Shown: piece by piece, positions 1-9,764 of the stretch | Position numbering within the stretch: the stretch's first letter is position 1 | How the letters are laid out: each line of letters begins with the position of its first letter | DNA from: Amanita rubescens | Taxonomy: Eukaryota > Basidiomycota > Agaricomycetes > Agaricales > Amanitaceae | Direction of reading: 5' to 3' | DNA length: 64,000 nt | Assembly: GCA_015039365.1 (NCBI GenBank) | Contig: WION01000138.1 | Span: 1 to 64,000 of the forward strand | The notes under the pieces: model-generated | What the model saw: the letters and a program-made list of their open reading frames with translations, nothing else | The model's database searches: none | Told to the model about the DNA's origin: nothing | Translations under genes and position numbers: made by a program

Positions 1-278
1 CAGCGTAACGTTCGCCAACGTGGAATAAGCTCTTTATGAACCTGATAAAATCGAACTGCGGCGGGTAATTGAACGGGCTGCAAAAAAAAGAATTAGTGAA
101 CAAGACTTTATTGAAATCAAAGACGTCCGCACCGGTAGTAGTGATGGTGGTAGTGATGGTGATCGCGCTTGACAAGATGATCCCGTGCCTCGAATTCAAC
201 ACGGCCCCCATCGATAGGGTACGACAGAACAGAGGTAGCGCCCAAAGCAAGTACGACGAGACTAAATTTGAGCTGCAT
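1..278 (-). CDS. secreted His-rich protein, 5' part only
   Basis: Two exons are visible on the minus strand: 278-133 and 77-1, joined by a 55-bp GT-AG intron (132-78) with a T-rich tract before TTGCAG. The frame stays open to the window edge, so the 3' end is missing. The first 20 residues are a clear signal peptide (MQLKFSLVVLALGATSVLS then Y). About residue 38 there is a Lys-Arg site followed by an Asp-His-His-His-Tyr-His-His-His stretch, and then a segment rich in Phe, Tyr and Pro. KR is the usual Kex2 cleavage site, so a secreted propeptide is possible. I do not recognise the family. Signal and intron are seen directly; secretion and processing are inference. Confidence 0.6.
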
Positions 279-1050
279 GTTCTGTAGGCATTTTTTTTCT
301 TCAATTCAGTGTTTCTATGACGCAAGAAATCCTTCTTACCAAAAGAGACTTGACAAACGACTCAAATAAAATGGAGATGAGAGATAGGTAGCGTTTACGC
401 TGGAAGAAAAGACCACGTCGTCAGCCCACACGACCAGTGCACAGCCAACAATCGCCCACTCACTGTCCAGCACGGTGTTTAGAGGTCCAGCCTTCAGTGG
501 TTGTCTAAAGCTGGTGGAAAAATGCATCAGTAAGATCGCAACGAGCGCAAAGACAAGTCAGACGTACTGTCCTGCACTAGAGACGGTGAGAGTAGGAAAC
601 GGGAAGCGTCTTTTCGTCACGGCGTGTGACATCGCCGTCACATCGTCACATCAGATTCGGCGCAGCATAGCCGCTCCGCTCCATCAGCCAACCGCCTGAT
701 GAATGATAGTTTTAATCGCATCTTTGAGGCGCAATTGAACTGAGCCTCACGATTATCGCCGACGCTCGTTCACGAGCGCCCGAGCCCTCGGTACTGTCTG
801 TCAACGGGTAAGCGCTTGGGTATATATATATTACAAGGAAAAGTCCTGTTGACCTTTCTGTGTTCAAGTCATTACCGGGTCAGACCGGGCTTCACGTTCG
901 CAGCGCACATGAAGTATACCAGTGTTATTAATAGTCAAAATCATGACAGCGAAAACAACACGTATATATCGCCACACTCGCACAACGCATACCCTATGCC
1001 TTGACACTGGCCCCTTCCATCATAACCACTTGCACACCAACTCAATCACT
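279..1050. other. no gene recognised
   Basis: Only short shadow ORFs on both strands. A (TA)n run at about 820-832 follows the GC-rich stretch and could be a core promoter element, but no reading frame downstream of it looks real. Confidence 0.4.
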
Positions 1051-1410
1051 TCAGTCCAAGTCCGCATATGACCACGTGCCATGTCCACGCACCGGAGATG
1101 AAGGATAGACCACCCTGTTAAGCGGGCCCGACATAAGCAATTGACGGCGGTTGGCGTTTATAAGAGGGAGAGTGAGGGCCGTCGGGCCTACTTCACCGCT
1201 GAAGCCGTACGACCCAACCAAATCATTGTCAGCGTTACCGAAGGACAATGCCACATAAAATGATCGGAAATTCGGAAACGACGACTCCGAAGTGGGCGAG
1301 TCTTGGCTAAATATATAGCGCCGACTGTTAATATCGAAGTCGCAGGTCAAATTGGAATTCGAGCCGATGCATGTGCCAGTGGTATGAAGGCTGGTAGTGG
1401 TAGGTGCCAT
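1051..1410 (-). CDS. small hypothetical protein, relative of 2370-2651
   Basis: Uninterrupted 119-codon frame with no signal peptide or membrane segment. Its C-terminal half (pattern V-G..V...LPL[IV]N......M.SG) resembles the small ORF at 2370-2651 on the same strand, which supports both being coding or both being relics of one duplicated gene. The N-terminus is rich in Thr and Ser. No family is recognised. It lies upstream of the dispersed repeat that also flanks the HNH gene. An unseen intron could extend it. Confidence 0.4.
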   Translation of the reverse strand: MAPTTTSLHTTGTCIGSNSNLTCDFDINSRRYIFSQDSPTSESSFPNFRSFYVALSFGNADNDLVGSYGFSGEVGPTALTLPLINANRRQLLMSGPLNRVVYPSSPVRGHGTWSYADLD

Positions 1411-1574
1411 ATTCAGTTTCTAATAGTTTGGTTATTCGTTGAGTTATATGCCAGGAGGAAACGTTGAACTCGCCTCTAGAGAAATGTCGTCGTGTCGCAG
1501 GATCCGCAAAAGTGGATAGAGGTCCCAACTCTAACCTCCTCTTATTTATACAATTTCGGTAGGAGGCTACTATG

Positions 1575-1665
1575 TCATCGGAGCGCGTATAGGTAATAGC
1601 GTGTTCAATGTATCAAGGGTCGGCTTCTGACTCGGCTTACAGTCTATCAGACGAACAAAATGCCG
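1575..1665 (+). repeat. dispersed repeat, partial copy 1
   Basis: The segment around 1579-1660 (GGAGCGCGTATAGGTAAT, then a 'catcaagg..ggcttc..actcggct' stretch) matches the middle of the longer copies at 1795-2110 and 5212-5550. It is followed by an AAT trinucleotide run at about 1675-1694. It looks like an interrupted or tandemly nested copy of the same element. Confidence 0.55.
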
Positions 1666-1794
1666 ATTTCGCAAATAATAATAATAATAATAAATCAATA
1701 GCCAACAAACATCGCAGACTTTCTGTCCCCTGCGATTTCCAATGTTTTTTTTTTTCGTGAAAGCCTGGGGTAAATCCTGGCCAGCAGCTTCCAT

Positions 1795-2110
1795 AACGGT
1801 TTACAAAACCAATGTCGCTTCAAAATCATAATTGCCGACGCCCATCACTCCACTGTATCCAATAACGTGTTAGTACTAACTGCTAGTCAGCCATGCCCGA
1901 AAAGCGGAGCGCACATAGGTAATGCCGCCTTCATACATCAAGAGTTGGCTTCCAACTCGGCTCGTAGTCGAAGAATGTGAGTGCAAATCGGGTTAGCAAA
2001 GGTTGAAAATAGACTTTGTGTAAGCCTTTTGACGGCAGACAGGTGTGTCATCGTTTCCGAAAGTCCACGTGTTGCCGACGACATCTTTGATCAACAACAA
2101 GCGTGGCGTG
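1795..2110 (+). repeat. dispersed repeat, long copy
   Basis: Starts near CGCTTCAAAATCATAATTGC and runs through blocks shared with 5212-5550: ATTGCCGACGCCCATCA, GCGCACATAGGT, GGGTTAGCAAAGGTTGAAAA, GACGGCAGACAGGTGT and CACGTGTTGC. There is no ORF in it and I saw no terminal inverted repeats. It resembles a non-coding MITE- or SINE-like family or relic. Confidence 0.75.
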
Positions 2111-2369
2111 TACAATCAATTCGTCCAGGTTGAGGCGATAACATTGGCTTCTAGGTAAAGAAGCTATAGTAAGGAGGTACCTCACGGGATTCAATATTCG
2201 ATCTCCCGGCTTCAATCAAGTCAGAGCGAAGGTTACGAGTGCTATAGCGCGATCGGCAGATTAGAAACGTGTTTAGTCCCATAAATGACATTTTGCGGTG
2301 ATTGGCTTACGATCTTCCTATGTACTCTATCAAGACGTCATGATCTGAGGACAATTTTACCCGAAAAAA

Positions 2370-2651
2370 TTATGTAAGAACATTCACCCTATTCGAACAA
2401 CACATACGCCTTACCTCTGCTCCTTGACCACTGGTCATCATCGCTTGGTTGCTGGGATTGACAAGAGGAAGACTGAAGTCGACCTTTCCTACGTATACCG
2501 TACTGCCCGAGTTAGTGTCCGAACAAATCGCCAGCGCATATACGTAACACTGATCTCGGCAGCGTCGCGCTTCGCCTGTCATTACGCATGTTGATTTGCA
2601 TGCCTGGTCTGTGACCCGGGTTCCAGTTTCTGGCTTGTACGCAGCCTCCAT
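2370..2651 (-). CDS. small hypothetical Cys-containing protein
   Basis: Single 93-codon frame. There are eight Cys residues, and a segment (YVGKVDFSLPLVNPS, then MMTSG) resembles the protein at 1051-1410. No signal peptide is visible. It sits 124 bp from the divergently transcribed HNH nuclease gene, so the two may share a promoter region. Family unknown. It could be an exon of a larger gene or a duplicated remnant. Confidence 0.35.
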   Translation of the reverse strand: MEAAYKPETGTRVTDQACKSTCVMTGEARRCRDQCYVYALAICSDTNSGSTVYVGKVDFSLPLVNPSNQAMMTSGQGAEVRRMCCSNRVNVLT

Positions 2652-2775
2652 GAATCAATGACATCATGATAGAGGCGCGACATCACGTGATCACCACAAG
2701 AAAAAGTAAGCCACCGTGCCCCGTTCAACTTTCAACACTACTACTATTATACTATTATTCCTCTAATCATTAACC

Positions 2776-4141
2776 ATGGTCGATGTCGCCGTTTCACAAG
2801 GTCACGTTAGGTTGATCCTTCTGCAGAACGATAATTCGTCCTTCTATCTGCAGATCCCTTTGGATATCATCAATAAGTTATGTATGAGGCCCCGCAAGTA
2901 CCTCCGCTTCTTCGGTTGGTGCATCCTCGGCGTTGAAGGCCAAGTGGTTGAAGATGCCAGTGGTACTGGGATTGGTGACAAGGGAGGTCTGACTGACCGG
3001 ATGATATACCGCTATGTTCCAGATGAGGAACTAGGTATGTCTATTACTTTCGTGTATGCGCGCTGCGCGCAGAATACTCACGACATCATGTTATCCATTC
3101 AACGAAGATCCTGCTAGTATTGTCGACCTCGAGGTCATTAAGGCCAGAACGAAGGTGCCATCAGAAACTACGCAGACGCGTGAAGATTTTCGCACCCGTT
3201 TGCTGGAGCGTGATGCTCGTTGCGTGTGGACAGGAATCGGGCCGGGAAACGGAGTTGGCCTACATATCATTCCATTTAAACAGGGTTCCGAAGTACGTTT
3301 TTTCCATAATCTTCAGGGAATATGTCTCATCGTTGCTATTTCAGTGGCTTCAGCTGATTGTACACAATCGACCAAGCCACGGCGAGAATGTGGCCACGCT
3401 GAATAATATTAATGACATTCGCAACGGCATCTTTGCATCCTCTCTCATTCATGCCTCATTTGATAAACGCCTGGTAGCTGTTCTCAAAGTTTGTCGTATT
3501 TCTCTGCTTGTTTGTTTTGGCTGATTCTTGCGTTGCCACCTCAGACTCCGAATCATATTCTTGAAACAGAAGACGTTGCTGAACGCGCCAACCGAGAGAT
3601 TATAGCAGATGTCGTGTATCCATATCGCCGTTACACACTCCAGTGGCTGGCAGAGGACGACCGGATGATGTTGAACATATATCCAAACAATAGCGACGCA
3701 ACCTTCAGGCGAGGTACTACGAGGCAGAAACCCTCCGACCTTTTATTACACTATAACTACGGTGCTGCGGCCGTAAAAATGTGGGGGCATAATACAATCG
3801 TCCTGAAGAAATTCGCCAAGCCTCCTCATCCACAGGTGCCGGCCCCAGTACAAGCAGGACCGTCAAGGATAGTACACAACAGGCTTGCCGTAGTTAGGAA
3901 GCGCGCGGCAGCTCAAGCCGGCGCTAGGGCTAGAGGTAGAGGTAGAGCTAAAGGTAGAGCTAGAGCTAGAATGGGGGCAACGGTGGAATCGGAGGGCCAG
4001 GCGGAGTGGGATGAAGACGATGTTATGCTCTTCTGCTGGGGGAATACGAAGGCTGCACAGGAACGTCACCTCAGGAAAGCTAACGAGGATGCTCGTCGTA
4101 TTGAGCAGTGGAGGGGAGGTGTACCTCAGGGCTCGGCCTGA
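2776..4141 (+). CDS. HNH_2-type nuclease domain protein
   Basis: Four exons (2776-3034, 3108-3292, 3345-3488, 3545-4141) join in phase to give 394 residues, with introns of 73, 52 and 56 bp. Residues about 120-195 carry the pattern of the fungal HNH_2 domain (PF13391-like): an Arg-Cys..Thr-Gly start at 124-129, the first metal/catalytic His in L-H-I-I-P-F (H139), then N-G-I-F...I-H-A-S-F-D (H184, D188). The C-terminal 60 residues hold a low-complexity run of Arg/Gly/Ala repeats (about 340-362), typical of a nucleic-acid-binding or nuclear tail. Such genes are expanded in Agaricomycetes with no defined role. Direct copies of a dispersed repeat lie on both sides (1795-2110 and 4262-4345). Nuclease activity is inference from the family. 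Confidence 0.85.
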
Positions 4142-4261
4142 CGATACCGATGCATGTTCATGTCAAATTTCTTTTGTAGATTCTCTCTCCTCTGACACCG
4201 AATTGCGAATTAGATAGTTAAATGATGTTAAATTACGTGAATTACGGTGAGTTACGTGAAT

Positions 4262-4345
4262 TACAACATATCGCTTCAAATCACAATTGCCGACGCCCAT
4301 CATTCCATCGCATCCAATAGCGTGTTAGTACTACCTACTACCAAA
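4262..4345 (+). repeat. dispersed repeat, 5' fragment
   Basis: Matches only the first about 80 bp of the element (ATTGCCGACGCCCATCATTCC, then GTGTTAGTACTAC) in the same orientation as 1795-2110 and 5212-5550. It is truncated after ACTACC. Confidence 0.75.
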
Positions 4346-4462
4346 CTGATGCACCCCTGAGGCAAAGCGCGAAAATAAAATGCTGCTAGTGGATAGCATG
4401 CCGGAAGCTACTACAAGTCGGACTATCGCTTTGAGCGAGGTAGCAACAGCCAATAGATGGAA

Positions 4463-4882
4463 CTAGATGCTACCAACATACATCAAATAAGATACTATCA
4501 TCATAATAGCAAGGGCAACCCCAACTAGAGAGAAAATGACTGCAGGCGGAAGATGTACATTCCCCAATGGGGTGTTAACAGCGAGACTATTTGCCAAAAG
4601 GATGAGACCTGCTACCATTGCAAACAACATGATAAATAAACCGAGTATCATGAACAAGATAACCCAGTGGGCATAGGGTTGTAGACATGTTTTAGGTTTC
4701 GCAGGAGATCTGAGAGTCCCAATCACGGCGGCGACTAATCCTGTTGACCCCCCAATGAATAGAGAACCACCAGTGGTGATGAACCAAATAGAATTGAGCA
4801 CAAGCAACATATTGTTGTCCAAAGCATTGCTTTGGGCCAATGAAGCAGCATAAGTCAGCAAGGAAACAGACAACGAAGCCAT
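4463..4882 (-). CDS. small multi-pass membrane protein
   Basis: Intronless 139-codon frame. Hydrophobic stretches lie at about residues 24-44 (LLVLNSIWFITTGGSLFIGG), 46-56, 72-98 (WVILFMILGLFIML and on) and 112-136 (VIFSLVGVALAIMMIVSYL), so three or four membrane spans. A polar Pro/Lys linker with one Cys sits before the third. This is the layout of many small orphan membrane proteins of Agaricomycetes. No catalytic motif is visible and function is unknown. It lies between two copies of the dispersed repeat. Confidence 0.7.
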   Translation of the reverse strand: MASLSVSLLTYAASLAQSNALDNNMLLVLNSIWFITTGGSLFIGGSTGLVAAVIGTLRSPAKPKTCLQPYAHWVILFMILGLFIMLFAMVAGLILLANSLAVNTPLGNVHLPPAVIFSLVGVALAIMMIVSYLMYVGSI

Positions 4883-5211
4883 GAAGGCTGCCTATATTAC
4901 AGCATGATCAATAACAATTTACGCTGGAAGGGCACACGCACAGCGAGCGACAACGCAGATAAAAGTTGGACCTTATCCGTTTTGCTACCATCCTGCGGCT
5001 GGTTTCCTAACGGTTTCAAGATTCAGTAAGTGAACGACTCATGATCGGTAATTGTGTCTGAAGCCATTAACCTTGTTGGAGATCCATGAATACAGAGAAT
5101 GTGGAATGAAGGGGCTAGTGTGTTAGGCGGCAATGGGCAGTGAGTCTTATCTAGTTGCCACAACGCGAGGTGAGGTTAACTTGAGGCTGCCTTGTGGTCG
5201 ACTCTTCAACC
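4883..5211. other. no gene recognised
   Basis: Upstream region of the membrane protein gene at 4463-4882; I see no convincing coding frame or repeat. Confidence 0.4.
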
Positions 5212-5550
5212 CGCTTCAAAATCACAATTGCCGACGCCCATCATTCCATTGTATCCAATAGCGTGTTCGTACTACCTGCTAGTCGGACACATGCCTGAAA
5301 AGTGGAACGCACATAGGTGATAATACCGTCTTTCATACATCAAGGGTTAGCTTCCAACTTGGCTCATACTAGTCAAAGACTCTGAGCGCAAATCGGGTTA
5401 GCAAAGGTTGAAAATTTACTTTAGTTAGACTCTAACAGTTTGCAAAACCAATATAACTTACTAGTGAGACACGTTCCTGCAACAAGCCTTATTGACGGCA
5501 GACAGGTGTAATGAACGTGTCATCATTTCTGAAATCTGCACGTGTTGCAT
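5212..5550 (+). repeat. dispersed repeat, longest copy
   Basis: Collinear with 1795-2110, with a 60-70 bp extra segment before GACGGCAGACAGGTGT. That extra segment contains GTTTGCAAAACCAATATAAC, which resembles the sequence just upstream of the other long copy (1796-1815). A weaker match (GACGACTTCTTCGATCAA) continues to about 5735. Confidence 0.75.
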
Positions 5551-5772
5551 TTTCAGGTTTATTACGTGATCCAGAACTGCAGCTGGAGAGTCGTCAAAGC
5601 TCTATCCGCTCCATCGAAGGTGTGGTTGACATCCATTAGGCAACAATATGTCTTGGCCATCCAGAGAGCGACGCTCTGGGAGTGCGGAATAACGCAGTGA
5701 AACTCGGTTGACGACTTCTTCGATCAATCAAGCCCTAACGACCTTATTCGCCAAACCATTGTCTGTCGGTAA

Positions 5773-6579
5773 TTAAGTGATCTCAAGTGTTGTCCAATGA
5801 CGCAAAAGGAATGCGATATCGAAGTAACAGTTACTTATTGCGGTTAGATCATGCCTAAATTCGAGGTCAGCACACTGATCCTCGCCTCGGAACAAGGTCA
5901 TAACACGAAGACCATGCTCTCTGGGGTTACCATTGCAGCACATGCAAGCGAAGTACGACAGGGTAGGCTTCGAAACTATGGCTATTCTGTGGTTTTGCTT
6001 CCGAATAGGGCATGATCTCTCGTTGAGTAGCGCAGGGTCTCCTTTCCGAAATTTGCCCGCGACGTAAGAACTTGATGTACCTAGTAGACAGTTGGCGTAA
6101 GGATTCGTGGAGGAGTAAGTTGTGCAGGAAACATGATGCACGATGTCCAAGTGCTGGGCACTCCCATACTTAATGGCGATTGAAGGCAAACACCGCACAG
6201 AGTAGTCGTGACCACCAATTTTGGAATGAAGAACTGCGAATAGTTGCAGGTAGAGGGGCGCGATATGAAGCCTCAGTGCGACGTTACCGGACTTGTCGAG
6301 ACGAGGGTGACGATGGGGTATCGTCGGGTTCCGCGAGCCCTCCAACGCTCCTGGGGTTAACAGGTGGCGGACCTGTGGCTTTATCGCATTCATGCAGCAG
6401 AAAACTGGGATGATATTGATATTGTCATGACAATTATCAGAATCAAGATGGAACACTCGTCTCGTATCAACTAACTTTTCGACAACCTCGCTCATTTGGA
6501 TTACTTCAGAAGGTCCAAGTCCGCTTCGCCTCCCGGATTCTCTGTTGGGGGTAACGGTGGTATCGCTCGTGAAGCTCAC
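5773..6579 (-). CDS. long ORF of doubtful coding status
   Basis: Open for 268 codons without introns, which is long for chance in this composition. The residue make-up (many His, Cys, Arg, Asn, no hydrophobic core pattern) does not look like a folded protein, and I recognise no domain. A second minus-strand frame (6886-6647) lies upstream. It may be a relic, a lineage-specific gene or chance. Treat as uncertain. Confidence 0.25.
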   Translation of the reverse strand: MSFTSDTTVTPNRESGRRSGLGPSEVIQMSEVVEKLVDTRRVFHLDSDNCHDNINIIPVFCCMNAIKPQVRHLLTPGALEGSRNPTIPHRHPRLDKSGNVALRLHIAPLYLQLFAVLHSKIGGHDYSVRCLPSIAIKYGSAQHLDIVHHVSCTTYSSTNPYANCLLGTSSSYVAGKFRKGDPALLNERSCPIRKQNHRIAIVSKPTLSYFACMCCNGNPREHGLRVMTLFRGEDQCADLEFRHDLTAISNCYFDIAFLLRHWTTLEIT

Positions 6580-8241
6580 ATGACGCTTCGCTCTCCATGG
6601 GATGCACTAGACTGTTCGTCCATCTCATTCCGCATTCCGCCTAGAATCATGTCAGAATTGAGCTGACCACAGTTTGGCAGTTTCCCAGCAACGACAATGC
6701 TGTGATAGACATCGTGTCATTCTGTGGTATGAATGGCGAAGCAGTGTTGGAGGCGGTCGGAAAGGCAAGCGACCCACAATGAGCAATCTCGTTTCCACAG
6801 TGACAATGCGAGAGCTTCGTACGTGACGGCCGCATGCATGATAGCTGGCATTTGACATATAAAATGACAGTCAGATCACCGATCAAGCATGATCAAACAA
6901 ATCCGGGCCGTAGCCTTACGGCCCGCGTTGGATGCGACGGGGAATGAGAGGCTCCTCGAAGTTGTAGTGTCACCTATTCGTCTGCTCAGAAAGCGCATGA
7001 CTATTCATTCACATAGATTTCTGAGAAGACTCGCCAGTTCCGAATTCCTGAAAGTAGTAAGTACATAAATGATGACGTCTCAGGCCCACTCTGCAACTCG
7101 GAGGCTACACCTTACAGGAAAAGGGAATGCCGCTTTGATATTGTACAATACAACAGGCACGCAGTTGCTTATGTATGATCTTTTTATGTGAAAGGAAACA
7201 CGAGAAGAAGCACGCCGCCACAGGCACAACATAATCTCACGTGCCTAATATCTGACATCTGGTGGTTCCGTCAAGTTCTCACTCCACTGGACAATGTGGA
7301 TCATGTATCACCGGAACATCAAAAGTTATGTGCTGGCAAGCGAGTCTTTGTTTATTAACTACAATCGCCTATACTCGAGGGTAATTTTGTCAAACCTTTC
7401 TGTTTCGCCAATTCAATGTCTCAACCAGACGGTTGGGCTATCATATATAGATTTGTGCTCCCAGTCCTGGAGAATTATGCTCCCCGTCGCAGCGTCGCTT
7501 AACTATTGAAAAAGTCAAGCACTCGCATTGAAGCTCCAAAAATAACCCGGTGGACGTGTGGCCCTTGCGAATTTATCATATTTTTAATCTGATGTTGAAT
7601 AGTAGTATTGAATAACGACTTATCTTAAAATAACACACTCTCATCTCAGCACCGAAGAGCATTCACCTCACCCACGGAGCCGATGTCTTTTTCTACATCT
7701 CCGCTAAGAGCGCGCAATAAGGACGTGATATCAGTGTGTTGCTCAGTCTACCTATGTGATGGAGATCACCTGGGCTCACCTGCTGACACCGCTGATCTTT
7801 GATTTGGCAGCACTTTCCGCCAACGCTGAGCCAGACTACGCCGAGCTTGTTCTTCAGTCCATTCTCTTTCCAGTTCTCTTGACGTCTCAACGAGTTAATG
7901 CAAGTCGTATGCCGTATTCAAGGAAAACATTCTGAATCCGTGGCCATCACGAACCTCGCTTACCGGCTTATCCGCAAAAGCCGATTGGCGGCTACTTTAA
8001 AGCCGTGCCCATCAACATTTTTTGGATGTGCAAATATAGAAACCATACGGTACGCACTAAAAACACATGAAGGGGTTGAATAGGTGTCAATGAATATGCT
8101 GCTTACAATCGCGGAACGTAAGGCTCAACTGTCTAAAACTTCAATCATCTTTCAAGGTCACGGGAGGAAGCCGCATGTGGGGGTTGCTTCCCGCTCACAC
8201 GGGGATTGCTTACGCTGAGGCTTGGTGGCCAATGTTGCAGG
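6580..8241. other. intergenic, no gene recognised
   Basis: About 1.6 kb with only short frames. No repeat family, RNA gene or conserved domain was seen. Confidence 0.4.
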
Positions 8242-8247
8242 TATAAA
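8242..8247 (+). promoter_or_regulatory. TATA box of G1 peptidase pseudogene
   Basis: TATAAA 77 bp before the ATG at 8319, in the context CAGGTATAAAG. Almost the same context (CAGGTATAAAA) occurs 82 bp before the intact paralogue at 13846. Confidence 0.6.
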
Positions 8248-8318
8248 GACGCTGAATGTTCTGCTTGCAAGCCAGATCTCCTCCACAGAGTTCTACGCCT
8301 CGATACATCTCATTCACA

Positions 8319-9203
8319 ATGGTCTTCACTTCCTTGCTCGTTAGCGTCCTGCTCGCCACGGCTGCTTTGGCAGCTCCGTCTACTACCGTCGAGTCTCGCT
8401 GTTGCTCGTCGCAAGACCAGGCCCTTGCAGCGTCTTGCTAGCAACGGAAATAAGACTTCCAATGTGCAGTACAGCTCTAACTGGGCTGGCGCTGTCTGGG
8501 ATACCTACCCCTCTGTTCGTTACGTTTACTGAGCTATGGATTTTAAAACAGTTGCTTACCTCATTTCATCTCGGTAGGGCACATTCACGGCTGTCACCGG
8601 GACCTTCACCGTCCCGAACTCCCAGTTCCCCCGACGGCTTCTGCGTCGGCCTGGGTTGGCATCGACTGGCGACACATGCTGGTACTGCTATCCTTCAGAC
8701 CGGAATTGACATCACCTATAATGGCGGCGTCTCGTATCAGGGTGAGTTAAATGTCGCATGTCAAATAACCTCTTGCTCACCAACGCTCTGCTGGATTAGC
8801 TTGGTATGAGTGGTACCCTGATTACGCTCATAACTTCAATACATTGCCATCAACTCCGGCGACGTCATCAAGCTCACGGTCACCACCATCCTCCACAACG
8901 AGCGGCTACAGCCGTGATTCGAGAATTTGACCACCGGTCTACAAGTATCTCAGCAACTTTCCTCTTCTCACGCACTTTGCGAACAGAATGCTGAGTGGAT
9001 CGTTGAGGACTACGAGGCAGGGCGGCTCGCTTGTTCCTTTCTGCGACTTTGGCAGCGTGGCCTTCACTAATGCCTATGCCACCACCTCCACTGGTTCGCA
9101 TATCACTCCCAACGGCGCCACCATCATCGACATCGAACAGAATAACCAGGTCCTTACCAGCGTCTCCGAGAACTCTAACGGTGTCACGATCACATATCAG
9201 TAA
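8319..9203 (+). pseudogene. G1 (glutamic) peptidase pseudogene
   Basis: Clearly homologous along its whole length to the intact gene at 13846: signal peptide (MVFTSLLVSVLLATAALAA), Arg-rich propeptide, SSNWAGAVWDTYPS, TAVTGTF, a WVGID..GDTC..ILQTGID region, WYEWYP, AEWIVEDY and a C-terminus ending at TAA 9201-9203. The frame is broken. There is an extra base near 8399 after ESR, shifts near 8620, 8672 and 8685 around the catalytic Gln region, more in exon 3 near 8843 and 8915, and one near 9021. The two introns remain recognisable (about 8515-8577 and 8742-8799). The product would stop about 40 codons in. Several independent indels point to an old inactivation rather than one sequencing error. 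The TATA box is still present. Confidence 0.9.
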
Positions 9204-9764
9204 AGGCACGGTGGTTTCACAGCCGAGCATGTTATATTCTATCGGGGCTGGTTAAAGGATATAAAAAATGTAAGAAGTAACAGACTGGCTTATTTTTGGA
9301 CTGGAAATTTGAATGTATGGTCGTATTCTGCAGAACTTGCGTTGGTCGTTAGAGTCCGGTATTACCAAAGGTATCAAAGACACCACTCGCAATTGAAAGT
9401 CGAGATCATGAGTTAATTCATCGAATCGGAATTTTGAAGCGATGGTCGTCAGAGTCTAGTTTCACTAAAGTTGAATATTTTGAATGTCCAAATCGTCGGT
9501 TGGTAGTCGTAATAGTAGAACATAATTGGCGTCAAACCAAGCGCAACAACCAATGGCGATACGGCTCTTACTCCATAGTCATAGAGTTTGGAATTACGAA
9601 ATCGTGAACGGCGATCGATTTCGGAGAAGGTCAACAGACTCGGATCAGGAGAACGTACTATATCACCGTGACTCACTGTGACAATCAGGCCAATTGGCAA
9701 ACATCACCAAACAATTCTAGTACACAAGCGCCCACAACTGGCGAAATGCGCCACTCGAGGTAAC
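9204..9764. other. no gene recognised
   Basis: Spacer between the G1 pseudogene and the Fic gene. Nothing convincing on either strand, although upstream exons of the Fic gene could begin here. Confidence 0.35.

Noticed and set aside
7693..8320. Similarity between minus 7740-7840 and the promoter of the G1 pseudogene
   Set aside because: Matches such as GTTGGYGG and AAAGA are scattered and weak by eye; not enough to claim an inverted copy.
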